From RBG-13-66-14 sp964436465 (GTDB taxonomy: Bacteria > RBG-13-66-14), in NCBI GenBank assembly GCA_964436465.1, contig CAYTCV010000005.1, positions 1-64,000 of the forward strand: a stretch of 64,000 bases of DNA. The letters are read 5' to 3'. Position 1 is the first letter of the stretch. Each line of letters starts with the position of its first letter. The notes under the pieces were generated by a model, which had not been told where the DNA came from, made no database searches, and saw only the letters and a list, made by a program, of their open reading frames with translations. Below, piece by piece: positions 26,512-34,933 of the stretch. The position numbers and the translations under genes were made by a program.

Positions 26512-28233
26512 TTGGACACGATTCGCACCGCCGGCGAGCTGGAAGAACGCAAAGAAACCCTCGAGCGCGAGCTGCCCCCGGGCGCCGTGGCGCTGACATT
26601 CCTCGGCGGAGTGGGCGAGTTCGGCAAGAACATGCTCCTGCTGGAGGACGAATCGGGCATCGTGGCCGTGGACTGCGGCCAGGCCTTCCCCGACGACACC
26701 CTCCTCGGTGTGGATTCGGTCATCCCTGAAACGAGCTACCTCGAGGCTCATGCCGACCGGCTGCTGGCCTACGTCTTCACCCACTGCCACGAGGACCACA
26801 TCGGGGCGCTGCCCTACGTTTTGCCCAAGGCCCCGGCGCCGCTCTACGGCTCGCGGCTGACCCTGGGCTTCATCGACGGGAAGCTCCGCGAGTACCCCGA
26901 AACGCCCGACGTGGAGCGGGTGGACGTAAAGGCCGGGCGGAAGTTCACCATCGGCGGATTCGAGTTCGACCCCATCGCCGTGTCCCACTCCACCGCCGAC
27001 AGCCTGTCGCTGGCCGTCACGACCCGCGCCGGCGTGATTCTCCACACCGGCGACTTCAAGCTCGACCCGACACCCGTCGGCCGTCTGAACGACCCTCTCC
27101 CCCGGATGCGCTACTACGGCAAACGGGGCGTAAAGCTCATGCTGTCCGATTCCACCAACGCCGAGTACGCCGGGCGTTCCCAGTCGGAAACCGTGGCCCA
27201 GGAAGGGATTCTGGAAGCCTTCCGCGGGACGCGGGGCCGGATAATCCTCACCACCTTCGCCAGCCACATCCACCGCATCCAGGGGGTGGTGGACGCCTGC
27301 GAAGAGACCGGCCGCAGCCTGGTCGTCTCCGGGCGCGCAGTGGAAAAGAACGTCCGAATAGCCCGGGAGCTCGGCTACCTGCGGATTTCCAACGGAATGC
27401 TGGTTTCTCCGAAGGATTTGGGCGACCTGCCGTCCGGCCGCCTCACCCTCCTGGTCTCCGGCAGCCAGGGGGAACCGCTTTCGGCCCTGGCGAGAATAGT
27501 CGCGGGGGAGCACAAGCATATCAAGCTCGAGGCCGACGACCTGGTCATCTTCTCCGCCCGGATGATTCCGGGCAACGAGGTGGCCATCGGCCGGCTCATA
27601 GACCGCATCCTCCTCCACGGCGCCCGGGCGCTCTACACCGGAATCGCCGACGTCCACGTCTCCGGCCACGCCTACGCCGACGAGCTGGCCGAGGTCATTC
27701 GGGCCGCGCGGCCCGAGCATTTCATCCCCGTCCACGGCGAGTACCGCCAGCTTTACGCCCACAAGCGCCTGGCGGAAAGCCTGGGGCTCGACGAGCGGAA
27801 AATCCTCATCCCCCACGTGGGGGCGCGGCTGTTGATGGACGCCGAGGGCGTCTGGTGGGGGGAGCCGGTCCCCGCCGGGCGCATCCTGGTGGACGGCAAG
27901 GGCGTGGGCGACGTGGGGCCCATCGTACTGCGCGACCGCCGGACGATGGCCGACGACGGCATTCTGGTCATCATCGTCGCCGTCAGCCGGCAGACCGGGG
28001 AGGTCCTGCGCGAGGTGGAGCTGGTGACGCGGGGGCTGGTCTACATCGACGAGAACGAGGAGCTGTTGGCCGAGGTGGCGGCGCGGGTCCACGAGCTCAT
28101 CGCGGAGGCCGAGCCGGAGGTGCGGGAGGACCGGGAGCTTTTCGCCGATTGGCTGCGGCGCAAGACGCGGCGGTTCATCCAAAAGAAGCTGGAACGCCGC
28201 CCGCTGGTCGTGCCGGTGATTTACGAGCTGTAG
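26512..28233 (+). CDS. rnj: Ribonuclease J
   Basis: A 573-aa metallo-beta-lactamase/beta-CASP nuclease. The metal motif is HCHEDHIGA (His91, His93, Asp95, His96), followed by HTGDFKLDP, LMLSDSTNAE, VSGSQGEPLSAL and a beta-CASP end PVHGEYRQLYAH. RNase J acts as a 5'-3' exonuclease and endonuclease in RNA maturation and decay. The TTG start has AAGGAG seven bases upstream, inside the end of the preceding gene. Length is normal. Confidence 0.95.
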   Translation: MDTIRTAGELEERKETLERELPPGAVALTFLGGVGEFGKNMLLLEDESGIVAVDCGQAFPDDTLLGVDSVIPETSYLEAHADRLLAYVFTHCHEDHIGALPYVLPKAPAPLYGSRLTLGFIDGKLREYPETPDVERVDVKAGRKFTIGGFEFDPIAVSHSTADSLSLAVTTRAGVILHTGDFKLDPTPVGRLNDPLPRMRYYGKRGVKLMLSDSTNAEYAGRSQSETVAQEGILEAFRGTRGRIILTTFASHIHRIQGVVDACEETGRSLVVSGRAVEKNVRIARELGYLRISNGMLVSPKDLGDLPSGRLTLLVSGSQGEPLSALARIVAGEHKHIKLEADDLVIFSARMIPGNEVAIGRLIDRILLHGARALYTGIADVHVSGHAYADELAEVIRAARPEHFIPVHGEYRQLYAHKRLAESLGLDERKILIPHVGARLLMDAEGVWWGEPVPAGRILVDGKGVGDVGPIVLRDRRTMADDGILVIIVAVSRQTGEVLREVELVTRGLVYIDENEELLAEVAARVHELIAEAEPEVREDRELFADWLRRKTRRFIQKKLERRPLVVPVIYEL

Positions 28234-28276
28234 TTCGTGCCGAACAGGGACGGCGGACCGGTTCGTGATTAATGTA

Positions 28277-28299
28277 GGGGAGGGTCTTTAGACCCTCCC
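28277..28299. repeat. Dispersed palindromic repeat
   Basis: GGGAGGGTC-TTTA-GACCCTCCC, preceded by AATGTAG, another copy of the dispersed family. The stretch 28234-28508 has no gene; it is a mosaic of repeats, with a CCCCTCTCC...GGGTGAGG element after this one (about 28304-28350). Confidence 0.65.
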
Positions 28300-28392
28300 G
28301 CGAGCCCCCCTCTCCCCGTGGGAGCGGCTCGCCTACGGGTTGGGGTGAGGGTACGGGCAGGGCACGTAAAGCGGCGGGGAAAGGATTTGCTT

Positions 28393-28412
28393 CGCATAGC
28401 TCGCTTCGCTCG
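28393..28412. repeat. 20-base repeat shared with the zinc-ribbon locus
   Basis: GCATAGCTCGCTTCGCTCGG is present here and, inverted and identical, at 8636-8655. Confidence 0.6.
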
Positions 28413-28468
28413 GTTCCCCGCCCTACGACCGACGAACAACGTGGAAGTGGCGAGTCCTCTGTCACCCG

Positions 28469-28496
28469 CGGGTGGGTGTGGACACCCGCCCCTACA
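28469..28496. repeat. Dispersed palindromic repeat (GGGTGTGGACACCC type)
   Basis: GGGTGGGTGTGGACACCCGCCCCTACA is close to the copy near 53634-53660. Confidence 0.6.
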
Positions 28497-28508
28497 GAGC
28501 ATGATAAG

Positions 28509-28877
28509 CTATTCCAAAATCTCCTCGTCCGTGAGGCGCCAGGCGGGGTCCACGATGCACAAAAACACGAACGGCTCCGAGCCGTCGGTATTGTCCACCC
28601 ACTGCACCGTCCCCGGCGGAATCTCCACCGCGTCCCCCGGCTCGACCACCGCCGACTTCTCGTCTATGTGGACGACCGCGTGGCCCTCGACGACGAAGTA
28701 CAGCTCGTGCGTCTTCAGGCGGTGGCGCTTGGATTTCGTGCCCGGTGGCAGAATCGCCTCGGCCAGGCTGTAACGCCCGGTAAAGCCCTCGTCGTTGACG
28801 GGATTGACCAGCTCGCGCAGGTGGACCCCGTCTCCGGCGATGACCTTCTTCGAATTCATCAAGGACTTGATGCGCAT
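28509..28877 (-). CDS. Single-domain cupin protein
   Basis: A 122-aa protein with the two cupin motifs: GTKSKRHRLKTHELYFVVEG (His and Glu metal ligands) and PGDAVEIPPGTVQWVDN. Proteins of this size are often sugar isomerases, dioxygenases or small-molecule sensors; the sequence does not show which. The ATG at 28877 has a GGAGG seven bases upstream. The start is back to back with a divergent HEAT-repeat lipoprotein gene, so the two may share a control region. Confidence 0.85.
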   Translation of the reverse strand: MRIKSLMNSKKVIAGDGVHLRELVNPVNDEGFTGRYSLAEAILPPGTKSKRHRLKTHELYFVVEGHAVVHIDEKSAVVEPGDAVEIPPGTVQWVDNTDGSEPFVFLCIVDPAWRLTDEEILE

Positions 28878-29979
28878 GAATCCTCCAGACTGCGGCGAAA
28901 AGTTGAGGTTACCCGTCCCCCGGCGGGCTGTCAAGCTCCTGGCCGTCTGCCTGGCCGCCGTTCTTTTAAGCGGCTGCGCCGCGACGCCGGAGGAGCTTTA
29001 CTCCGACTACCTCTCCGACGACCCCGACGTCTCCGGCCGGGCGGAGCGGGACCTGCTCGGCCTGGGTACGGAGGCCGTGCCCGCGCTGATGGACGCCTTC
29101 GTCGCCGGCGAGAATCGGGAGAAAACGGGGCGTCTCCTGGCGCGGTTCGGTGAACCGGCCGTGGAGCCGCTGGCCGCCCTGTTAAATTCCGACGACCCGG
29201 CGCTCGCCGCCGACGCCGCCTGGGTGCTGGGCCGCACGGGAGAGGCCGCCGTGGAACCGTTGATTGAAGCACTCGAATCCGGAACGGGGAGCCCCGCCGA
29301 CCTGGCCGCCGCCCTGGGCGAAATCGGCGGACCGGCCTGGGAGCCGATGCTGGACCTCTTCGATTCGACGGGTGACGAAAATTTAGAAAGCATCCTGGCC
29401 GCCGCCTTCTTCACCTCCGGCGACGCCCGACTGGCGGAGACGCTCCGACCGCGCGTCGGCGACCCCCGCTTCGGCGACGCCTTCCTCTCCACCGTCGTCG
29501 CCCACACCCCGCCGGTGACGCTCGCCGGGACGGTGGACGCCGGGACCGCCTGGCGCATCCTCACCTTCGTGCCGCTGGAACCGCTGGTGGGGCCGGTGTC
29601 CGAGCTGGTCCCCGAGCTGACCCCGGACGTGCTCGACGAGCTGACGCGGACTGCGGCCAATCGGGATAAGCCTACCTTCGAGCGCGACCTGGTCCGGATG
29701 CACCTCGCAGGAGTCGCGGGGGAATGGAACGAGAGCGCGTCTTACGGCTCCGGCCCCTTCGAGACGCTGGTCGTCTCCTACGACGCCGAGCGGGGGAATC
29801 CGCCGAGCGCCGACCTCCTCCGCGTGGCGCTCCTGCACCATGGCGGGCTGTACCTGAAATACCTCATCGACGGCGCCGAGGCCCTGGCGGACTCGGATTT
29901 CGCTCAGGCGCAGCGCCTGAGCGCCATCGCCGGCGAGGTCACCCGGGTCATCGAGGAACTGACGGGCAGGTCCGACTGA
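28876..29979 (+). CDS. HEAT-repeat lipoprotein
   Basis: About 367 aa. A lipobox (VLLSGCAA) follows a hydrophobic segment; then HEAT-like repeats with the PBS-lyase pattern: GTEAVPALMDAFVAG, GEPAVEPLAALL, ADAAWVLGRTGEAAVEPLIE, AALGEIGGPAWEP. These form a helical solenoid for protein contacts. The start is uncertain: ATG 28876 overlaps the divergent cupin start, while TTG 28903 gives a more usual signal peptide. The C-terminal third shows no recognisable repeat. Partner unknown. Confidence 0.75.
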   Translation: MNPPDCGEKLRLPVPRRAVKLLAVCLAAVLLSGCAATPEELYSDYLSDDPDVSGRAERDLLGLGTEAVPALMDAFVAGENREKTGRLLARFGEPAVEPLAALLNSDDPALAADAAWVLGRTGEAAVEPLIEALESGTGSPADLAAALGEIGGPAWEPMLDLFDSTGDENLESILAAAFFTSGDARLAETLRPRVGDPRFGDAFLSTVVAHTPPVTLAGTVDAGTAWRILTFVPLEPLVGPVSELVPELTPDVLDELTRTAANRDKPTFERDLVRMHLAGVAGEWNESASYGSGPFETLVVSYDAERGNPPSADLLRVALLHHGGLYLKYLIDGAEALADSDFAQAQRLSAIAGEVTRVIEELTGRSD

Positions 29980-30063
29980 AACCAGCGTGCGGCTCCTCAC
30001 CGCCTCGCCTTCTAAACCACCTCTGTGCTAGAATCCCCCCGAACCCGCAAGAAAGGCGCTCCG

Positions 30064-30582
30064 ATGAGCCAGGAACTGCTCACCTACATCCGGGTCATCG
30101 AGGATTTCCCGAAGCCCGGCATCAGCTTCAAGGACATCACCACCCTCATCGGCCACCCCGAGGGTTTCAAGAAAACGCTGGACGAGCTGGAGGCGTTGCA
30201 CAAGGCCGACCCGCCCGATGCGGTCGCGGGAATCGAGAGCCGGGGCTTCATCTTCGGCGCCGCGCTGGCGGACCGCTTCGGCTGCGGGCTGGCGCTCATC
30301 CGCAAGGAGGGCAAGCTCCCCGCCGCCACCTATTCCGCCAGCTACGAGCTGGAGTACGGCACCGCCACCATCGAGGTGCATAAAGACGCCTTCGAGCCGG
30401 GCCAGAGGGTGCTCTTGGTGGACGACCTCCTGGCCACGGGCGGCACGGCGCGGGCCGCGGCGGGGCTCATCGAGAAGGCCGGCGCCCGGGTCCTGGCCAT
30501 CGACTTCGTCATCGAGCTGGATTTTCTGAAGGGGCGGGAGAAGCTGGAGGGGTATACGGTCAACACACTGATTCACGCATAG
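30064..30582 (+). CDS. apt: Adenine phosphoribosyltransferase
   Basis: A 172-aa purine-salvage enzyme that joins adenine and PRPP to AMP. The N-terminus is typical (IRVIEDFPKPGISFKDITTL), followed by GIESRGFIFG and the PRPP-binding motif VLLVDDLLATGGTA. It is chosen from ATG 30064; the upstream extension is not conserved. TAGAAT at 30029-30034 may be a -10 box. Length is normal. Confidence 0.96.
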   Translation: MSQELLTYIRVIEDFPKPGISFKDITTLIGHPEGFKKTLDELEALHKADPPDAVAGIESRGFIFGAALADRFGCGLALIRKEGKLPAATYSASYELEYGTATIEVHKDAFEPGQRVLLVDDLLATGGTARAAAGLIEKAGARVLAIDFVIELDFLKGREKLEGYTVNTLIHA

Positions 30583-30726
30583 CCTCCCGCGATGGGGTCA
30601 GGTGCCGATTGGCGACCGCGGTGCAGATTTTATAAATTTCTACAATTTCCCAACGCGACACTGCCCCCCTGGAAGGGGGGATGGGGGCCAAGCTAGGGAA
30701 TTTGAAATAGCTCCGCACGCGGCGCT

Positions 30727-30781
30727 GAATCAACGAATTTGTAAAGGACACATCGCGACTGTGCCCCCCCAAGATGGGGGG
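30727..30781. repeat. 55-base repeat at left edge of gap
   Basis: It begins GAATCAACGAATTTGTAAAG and ends in AAGATGGGGGG, directly against the N run. It is identical to 30882-30936. Confidence 0.85.
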
Positions 30782-30881
30782 NNNNNNNNNNNNNNNNNNN
30801 NNNNNNNNNNNNNNNNNNNNNNNNNNNNNNNNNNNNNNNNNNNNNNNNNNNNNNNNNNNNNNNNNNNNNNNNNNNNNNNNN
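30782..30881. other. Assembly gap (100 N)
   Basis: Exactly 100 unknown bases, the usual size for a gap of unknown length. Identical flanks suggest a missed overlap between contigs. Confidence 0.95.
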
Positions 30882-30936
30882 GAATCAACGAATTTGTAAA
30901 GGACACATCGCGACTGTGCCCCCCCAAGATGGGGGG
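30882..30936. repeat. 55-base repeat at right edge of gap
   Basis: An identical copy of 30727-30781, starting at the first base after the N run. Confidence 0.85.
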
Positions 30937-30950
30937 GATGGGGGGGTTGA

Positions 30951-31026
30951 GGGCCTGTAGCTCAGTGGATAGAGCAGCGGTTTCCTAAACCGCGTGCCGG
31001 AGGTTCGATTCCTCTCAGGCCCACCA
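30951..31026 (+). tRNA. tRNA-Arg (anticodon CCT)
   Basis: 76 bases including an encoded CCA. The acceptor GGGCCTG pairs with CAGGCCC, the D arm is GCTCAGTGGATAGAGC, the anticodon stem GCGGT/ACCGC encloses TTCCTAA (anticodon CCT), and the T loop is TTCGATT. It reads AGG. Confidence 0.96.
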
Positions 31027-31132
31027 TCGGGTAGTACCCGAGGCCGGTTCCGCGGGTCAGATTTGATACTTTCGATGTTTCGCCGCCGCGAGCGATGCTT
31101 TATAAAGTGACGAGGCCCACCACCAGCATGAT

Positions 31133-31196
31133 GCTGGACACTGTACCGCGGGGAACCGTTTACCGCAATTCGTGGGGCTACCTCCGCGAGCGACGC
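31133..31196. repeat. 64-base direct repeat, copy 1
   Basis: From GCTGGACACTGTACCGCGGG to GAGCGACGC, identical to the copy at 31229-31292. Copies are 96 bases apart. Confidence 0.85.
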
Positions 31197-31228
31197 CCGA
31201 TTAAGTAATAGAGTCTTAACAGCTTGAA

Positions 31229-31292
31229 GCTGGACACTGTACCGCGGGGAACCGTTTACCGCAATTCGTGGGGCTACCTCCGCGAGCGACGC
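31229..31292. repeat. 64-base direct repeat, copy 2
   Basis: Identical to 31133-31196; the 32 bases between the copies are AT-richer. Confidence 0.85.
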
Positions 31293-31329
31293 TCCGCGAA
31301 ACCGACTCCGCCCGCCGAACGTACCATAC

Positions 31330-31358
31330 TTGCCCCCCGACGGGCTTTGGTCTATATT
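31330..31358 (+). promoter_or_regulatory. Putative promoter of the secreted-protein pair
   Basis: TTGCCC and TATATT are separated by 17 bases, about 22 bases ahead of the GTG at 31380. Confidence 0.6.
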
Positions 31359-31379
31359 AACCGATGAGGTATCCACACC

Positions 31380-32141
31380 GTGATTGAAAGAACGGCACTT
31401 CTCGTAATTTTCCTCTGCGCCGCGGCGCCGGCCGCCCAGGTGCTCGTCGCCGACTACGACGGCGGACTGGAGTTCACCGACCCCGACGGCGGCGGCACCG
31501 TGGGCTCCGAGTACGCGGTTACGGAGGCCCTCGACGCCAACGGCCGGGACTACGACCTGGTCACCGACATCCCCGACGACCTCGCCGGGTACGACATCGT
31601 CTTCGTCCTCCTGGGAACCTTTCCCGTCTCCCAATCCCTGGACTATGCCGACCAGCAGGTTTTGCTGGATTTCGGCCGGTGGCGGGGGCTGTACGTGGAG
31701 GGCGGCGACGTGGGCTACGACTACTCCCCGGCGCCGCTGTGGGACCTCTTCGGCGCCAGGTACCTCTACGACGGCGCGCCCACCGAGGACGGCAACGTCC
31801 AGACGGTGAAGGGCGTCCCCGGCACGCTCACCTCCGGCCTGGATTTCGACTGTCCCGGATATCAGGTCGAGCCGACCGACAATTACCTGGACGAAATAAC
31901 CAACGACGGCGGCACGGTGGTTTTCACCAGCACCCCCATGGGTCATGTCTCGAATGCCAGGACGGTGGCCTACGAGGGCGACGGCCACCACCGGGCCGTG
32001 GTCTCCACGTTCCTCTTCGGCGCCCTGGCCGACGGCTCCTCAACCAAGGAGGAGCTGATGGGGCGGCTCCTGGCTTTCCTCGGCGAGACGATGCCCGTCG
32101 CGGAGATGAGCTGGGGCGAGATTAAAGCCGATTACCGTTAG
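31380..32141 (+). CDS. Secreted protein with GATase-like fold and SWG tail
   Basis: A 253-aa exported protein, signal peptide about 1-19. It reads VLVADYDGG at the mature start, DLAGYDIVFVLLGTFPV and LYVEGGDVGYDYS, similar to glutamine-amidotransferase-like (ThuA/DJ-1 type) domains found in surface proteins, with no clear nucleophile Cys. It ends AEMSWGEIKADYR, one of four similar tails in the window. GAGGTAT precedes the GTG. It is followed after 14 bases by a gene with the same tail. Function unknown. Confidence 0.72.
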   Translation: MIERTALLVIFLCAAAPAAQVLVADYDGGLEFTDPDGGGTVGSEYAVTEALDANGRDYDLVTDIPDDLAGYDIVFVLLGTFPVSQSLDYADQQVLLDFGRWRGLYVEGGDVGYDYSPAPLWDLFGARYLYDGAPTEDGNVQTVKGVPGTLTSGLDFDCPGYQVEPTDNYLDEITNDGGTVVFTSTPMGHVSNARTVAYEGDGHHRAVVSTFLFGALADGSSTKEELMGRLLAFLGETMPVAEMSWGEIKADYR

Positions 32142-32155
32142 TTTCAGGGGGCAGG

Positions 32156-33073
32156 ATGCGTAAATCGGCGATGTTATTTCTGGCGCTGGCGACGGCGGCT
32201 TCGGCGCTATCGCCCGCCCAATCCGCGACCGCCCGCACCGGCCCGGCGCCGCCCGTGTCGGGCGTGCTCCTGGTGAGCGACCAGGAGGACGGCGTCCCGG
32301 ACCCGCTCTACTTCGACGACTACTACACGGACGCCATCGACGACATCTTCGGGCACCCATACTACTACAACATCCTGTACCACACGCGGGAAGTCCGGGC
32401 CGAAGACCTTGCGGGTCACGGCGCCGTCGTCTGGTACACCGGCATCTCGGGGGGCACATCTTCCGCCGACGGGCCGGCGGGGCATATCACCCTCACCGAG
32501 GACGAGGAGGACGCCGTCATCCAGTACCTGGAGACGACGCCGGAGGGCGAGTGCCGCGGTGTCTGGCTCTCGGGGATGTACATCGCCTGGAACTGCGTCG
32601 CGGAGGTCCTGACCGAGGGCCAGCTCTACTCCGAGCTCTTCAGCAACTACATCGGCCTCTCCTACCCGACGAGCAACTTCCGGAATCCCATCCATGTGGA
32701 CAGCTCCTGGATCGGGGGCTCCGGTTCTTCTTCGCCGCCGTTGAACGGCGCCGTATACTCCATCTGGTGGGCCGTCGGCGATTACAACTACCCCGACATG
32801 CTGGACACCTCCGGCTCCGCCCTGTCCGCCCTGACCTGGCAGGACTCGGGCGGCGCGACGCACCACTCCAGCGTCATCGCCAACCAGGGCACGAGCCCCT
32901 ACGGCGGCACGTGGTACATCGTCCTCTCCGCCCTGCCCCTGGAGAGCATCGGCACCGAATCCTCCGGCGAGGAGCGCAGCTATATAATGTCGGACGTCCT
33001 CTCCTGGTTCCAGGTCACCGTGGGCGTCGCGGAATCGAGCTGGGGCCAAATCAAGGCCTCCTTCAACGACTGA
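32156..33073 (+). CDS. Secreted protein with SWG tail, function unknown
   Basis: A 305-aa exported protein (signal peptide about 1-22). The mature part begins SGVLLVSDQEDGVPDPLYFD and has HGAVVWYTGISGG and EECVIQYLE-like segments, again suggesting a GATase-like sandwich related to its neighbour. The end is AESSWGQIKASFND, the best example of the shared tail. It follows the preceding gene by 14 bases, and a bidirectional terminator follows. No catalytic motif is recognised. Confidence 0.72.
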   Translation: MRKSAMLFLALATAASALSPAQSATARTGPAPPVSGVLLVSDQEDGVPDPLYFDDYYTDAIDDIFGHPYYYNILYHTREVRAEDLAGHGAVVWYTGISGGTSSADGPAGHITLTEDEEDAVIQYLETTPEGECRGVWLSGMYIAWNCVAEVLTEGQLYSELFSNYIGLSYPTSNFRNPIHVDSSWIGGSGSSSPPLNGAVYSIWWAVGDYNYPDMLDTSGSALSALTWQDSGGATHHSSVIANQGTSPYGGTWYIVLSALPLESIGTESSGEERSYIMSDVLSWFQVTVGVAESSWGQIKASFND

Positions 33074-33100
33074 CGGCCCGCCCCATTCCCGCTAATAAAA

Positions 33101-33120
33101 AAAGCCCCCGCCGGGGCTTT
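33101..33120. terminator. Bidirectional intrinsic terminator
   Basis: The hairpin AAAGCCCC-CGCC-GGGGCTTT is flanked by runs of A and T. It closes the plus-strand secreted pair and the minus-strand membrane operon. Confidence 0.88.
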
Positions 33121-33142
33121 TCTTCACGACTCGGACCGACGG

Positions 33143-34036
33143 TCAGCTTGCCTTCCGCTTCCGGCTCCGGGAGACGAAGTAGGCGAGGTTGCCCAGCAGG
33201 ATGAGCACCACGATGACCACGTGGACCACCATCTGGGCGACCATTCCGCGCGTGGCGGAGGCGGGCCGGGTCAACATCTTCTCGTACTCCGCCGCTCCTT
33301 TCAAGCCGCCGAGCATTCCCACGATTTGCCGCGTCTGCAGATAGGCGTAGTAACTGGGCGCGTAAACCGCCGTGCAGCCGACCAGCACCGGGATGCCGTA
33401 GGGCACGCCCGCGTAGGAAATCCACATCTCCGGCATCGCCGTCCCGGAGACCGCCGAGACCAACCCCATGTCGGAGAAGGAGTGCACGCCGGCCATCATC
33501 GGGTAGTCGTCCAGGGGGGTGCCGTAGTAGTCGCTGGGGTAGGCCTTGCGGATTTCCTCGCCGAGCTGGAGGATGACGGCGTCGGCGCCGGCGCGGAAGC
33601 CGAGGAAGAGCCAGTCCTCGCCCATCTTGATTCGGCGTTCCTCGCCCTTGGCCGCCAGCTCGGCGTTGAGCTCATCCTGGGCCTCGAGCATTATACGCTC
33701 ACCGATGGACGGCCCATCTATCAGGAGCGTCATGGCGATGACATGGATGCCCCGGGTGAGGGCGTGGCGGACCGTGGCGGCCAGGATGGGCTCCAGCTCC
33801 GGCAGCGTGCTCGGGCCCAGGTCCATGGAGATAAGGATGGTCGAACCGGGTGGCAGGCGGTCAATGGCGTTGTAGTAGCGGGCCACCGGCGAGGTGATGG
33901 AGACGTCGATACTGAAGGGGCCTACCAAAGAGACGACCACGCCGATGGCGATGACGAGGAATATCCAGCGGCGGTCGAGCCCCAGGAGGAAATCCATGGC
34001 CCGGCCAAAAAAGTCTGCGATTTTTCGAAAGGCCAC
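33143..34036 (-). CDS. Membrane-anchored paralog A of the 33-40 kb operon
   Basis: A 297-aa protein with an N-terminal helix (about 24-42, after LDRRW), a soluble domain of about 220 residues and a C-terminal helix (about 268-289) with a basic tail. It shares with its paralogs SMDLGPSTLPELEP, RHALTRG, GPSIGERIMLEAQDELNAE, DWLFLGFRAGADAVILQLGE, YGTPLDDYPMM, GIPVLVGCTAV and GMLGGLKGAAEYE. The alternating beta-alpha look suggests a Rossmann-like sandwich, with no enzyme motif recognised. Last gene of the operon, three bases after paralog B; GTG start. Confidence 0.78.
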   Translation of the reverse strand: MAFRKIADFFGRAMDFLLGLDRRWIFLVIAIGVVVSLVGPFSIDVSITSPVARYYNAIDRLPPGSTILISMDLGPSTLPELEPILAATVRHALTRGIHVIAMTLLIDGPSIGERIMLEAQDELNAELAAKGEERRIKMGEDWLFLGFRAGADAVILQLGEEIRKAYPSDYYGTPLDDYPMMAGVHSFSDMGLVSAVSGTAMPEMWISYAGVPYGIPVLVGCTAVYAPSYYAYLQTRQIVGMLGGLKGAAEYEKMLTRPASATRGMVAQMVVHVVIVVLILLGNLAYFVSRSRKRKAS

Positions 34037-34039
34037 GAC

Positions 34040-34930
34040 TCAGCTCCCGCCCTGTTCCCGGGTCCGGTGTTTCTTGACGAGCCGACTACCGTAGTAGGCG
34101 AGGTTGCCGAATAAAATCAGAATCACAATCAGCACGTGGACCACCATCTGGGCCACCATCCCCCGCATGGCGTCGCCGGGCCGGTTGATAAGCTTCTCGT
34201 ATTCGGCGGCCCCCTTGAGACCGCCCAGGATGCCCTCCATCTGGCCCGTCTGCATGTAGGCGTAGAACTCGGGCGCGCTCACCGCCGTGCAGCCGACGAG
34301 CACGGGAATGCCGAAGGGGGTGTGGGCGTAAGAGACCCAATCCACGGGCAGGGAGGTCCCGGAGACCGTGACGAGCAACCCCATGTCCGCGAAGGAGTGG
34401 ATGCCGGCCATCATGGGGTAGTCGTCCAGGGGGAATCCGTAGAAATCGGTGGGGTAGGCCCGCCGGATTTCTTCGCCGAGCTGGAGGATGACCGCCTCAT
34501 ACCCCGACCGAAAACCCAGGTAAACCCAGTCCACGCCCATCGTTATCCGCCTGTCCTCCCCGGCCTTGGCGTACTGAGCGTTCAACTCATCTTGGGCTTC
34601 GAGCATCAGCCGCTCGCCGATGGAGGCCCCCTCGACCAGCAGGGTCATTCCGATGACGTTGACCCCCCGGCGCAGGGCGTGACGGATGGTGGCGGCCATG
34701 ATGGGCTCCAGCTCCGGCAGCGTGCTCGGGTCCAGGTCCATCGAGACCAGGATGGTGGAACCGGGCGGCAGGTCGTTGATGGCCTTGTAGAAACGGGCGG
34801 CCGGAGTGGTGATGGACACGTCAACGGAAAAGGGGCCCAAAAGGGAAACAATCACCCCCACCGCAATCAGGAGGTATATCCAGCGGCGGTCGAGCTTGGT
34901 CAGCCCGTCGAACACGCCTTCCCAGGACAA
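34040..34930 (-). CDS. Membrane-anchored paralog B
   Basis: A 296-aa protein of the same design: helix after LDRRWIYLL, then SMDLDPSTLPELEP, EGASIGERLMLEAQDELNAQ, DWVYLGFRSGYEAVILQLGE, YGFPLDDYPMM, GIPVLVGCTAV, GILGGLKGAAEYE and a C-terminal helix. It is the closest relative of paralog A. It starts at a TTG three bases after paralog C. Tight spacing and conservation argue for a fixed stoichiometry or complex of these subunits. Function unknown. Confidence 0.78.
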   Translation of the reverse strand: MSWEGVFDGLTKLDRRWIYLLIAVGVIVSLLGPFSVDVSITTPAARFYKAINDLPPGSTILVSMDLDPSTLPELEPIMAATIRHALRRGVNVIGMTLLVEGASIGERLMLEAQDELNAQYAKAGEDRRITMGVDWVYLGFRSGYEAVILQLGEEIRRAYPTDFYGFPLDDYPMMAGIHSFADMGLLVTVSGTSLPVDWVSYAHTPFGIPVLVGCTAVSAPEFYAYMQTGQMEGILGGLKGAAEYEKLINRPGDAMRGMVAQMVVHVLIVILILFGNLAYYGSRLVKKHRTREQGGS

Positions 34931-34933
34931 GCC

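Larger units (their letters stand above)
30583..30950. other. Gene-free repeat region containing the scaffold gap
   Basis: Between apt and tRNA-Arg no gene can be supported. The region has C-run/G-run hairpin elements (CCCCCCTGGAAGGGGGGATGGGGG near 30661) and the duplicated 55-base flank of the gap. Confidence 0.7.
31027..31329. other. Gene-free region with direct repeats
   Basis: No protein or RNA gene is apparent between tRNA-Arg and the promoter at 31330. Its main content is a pair of 64-base direct repeats and GC-rich flanks. Confidence 0.6.

Noticed and set aside
28234..28508. Small protein or RNA gene in the repeat mosaic after RNase J
   Set aside because: The frames there have no start with a ribosome site, and all of the sequence is accounted for by repeat elements.
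31027..31379. Integrative element or prophage next to tRNA-Arg
   Set aside because: No integrase, no phage genes and no copy of the tRNA 3' end was seen; only a direct repeat is present.
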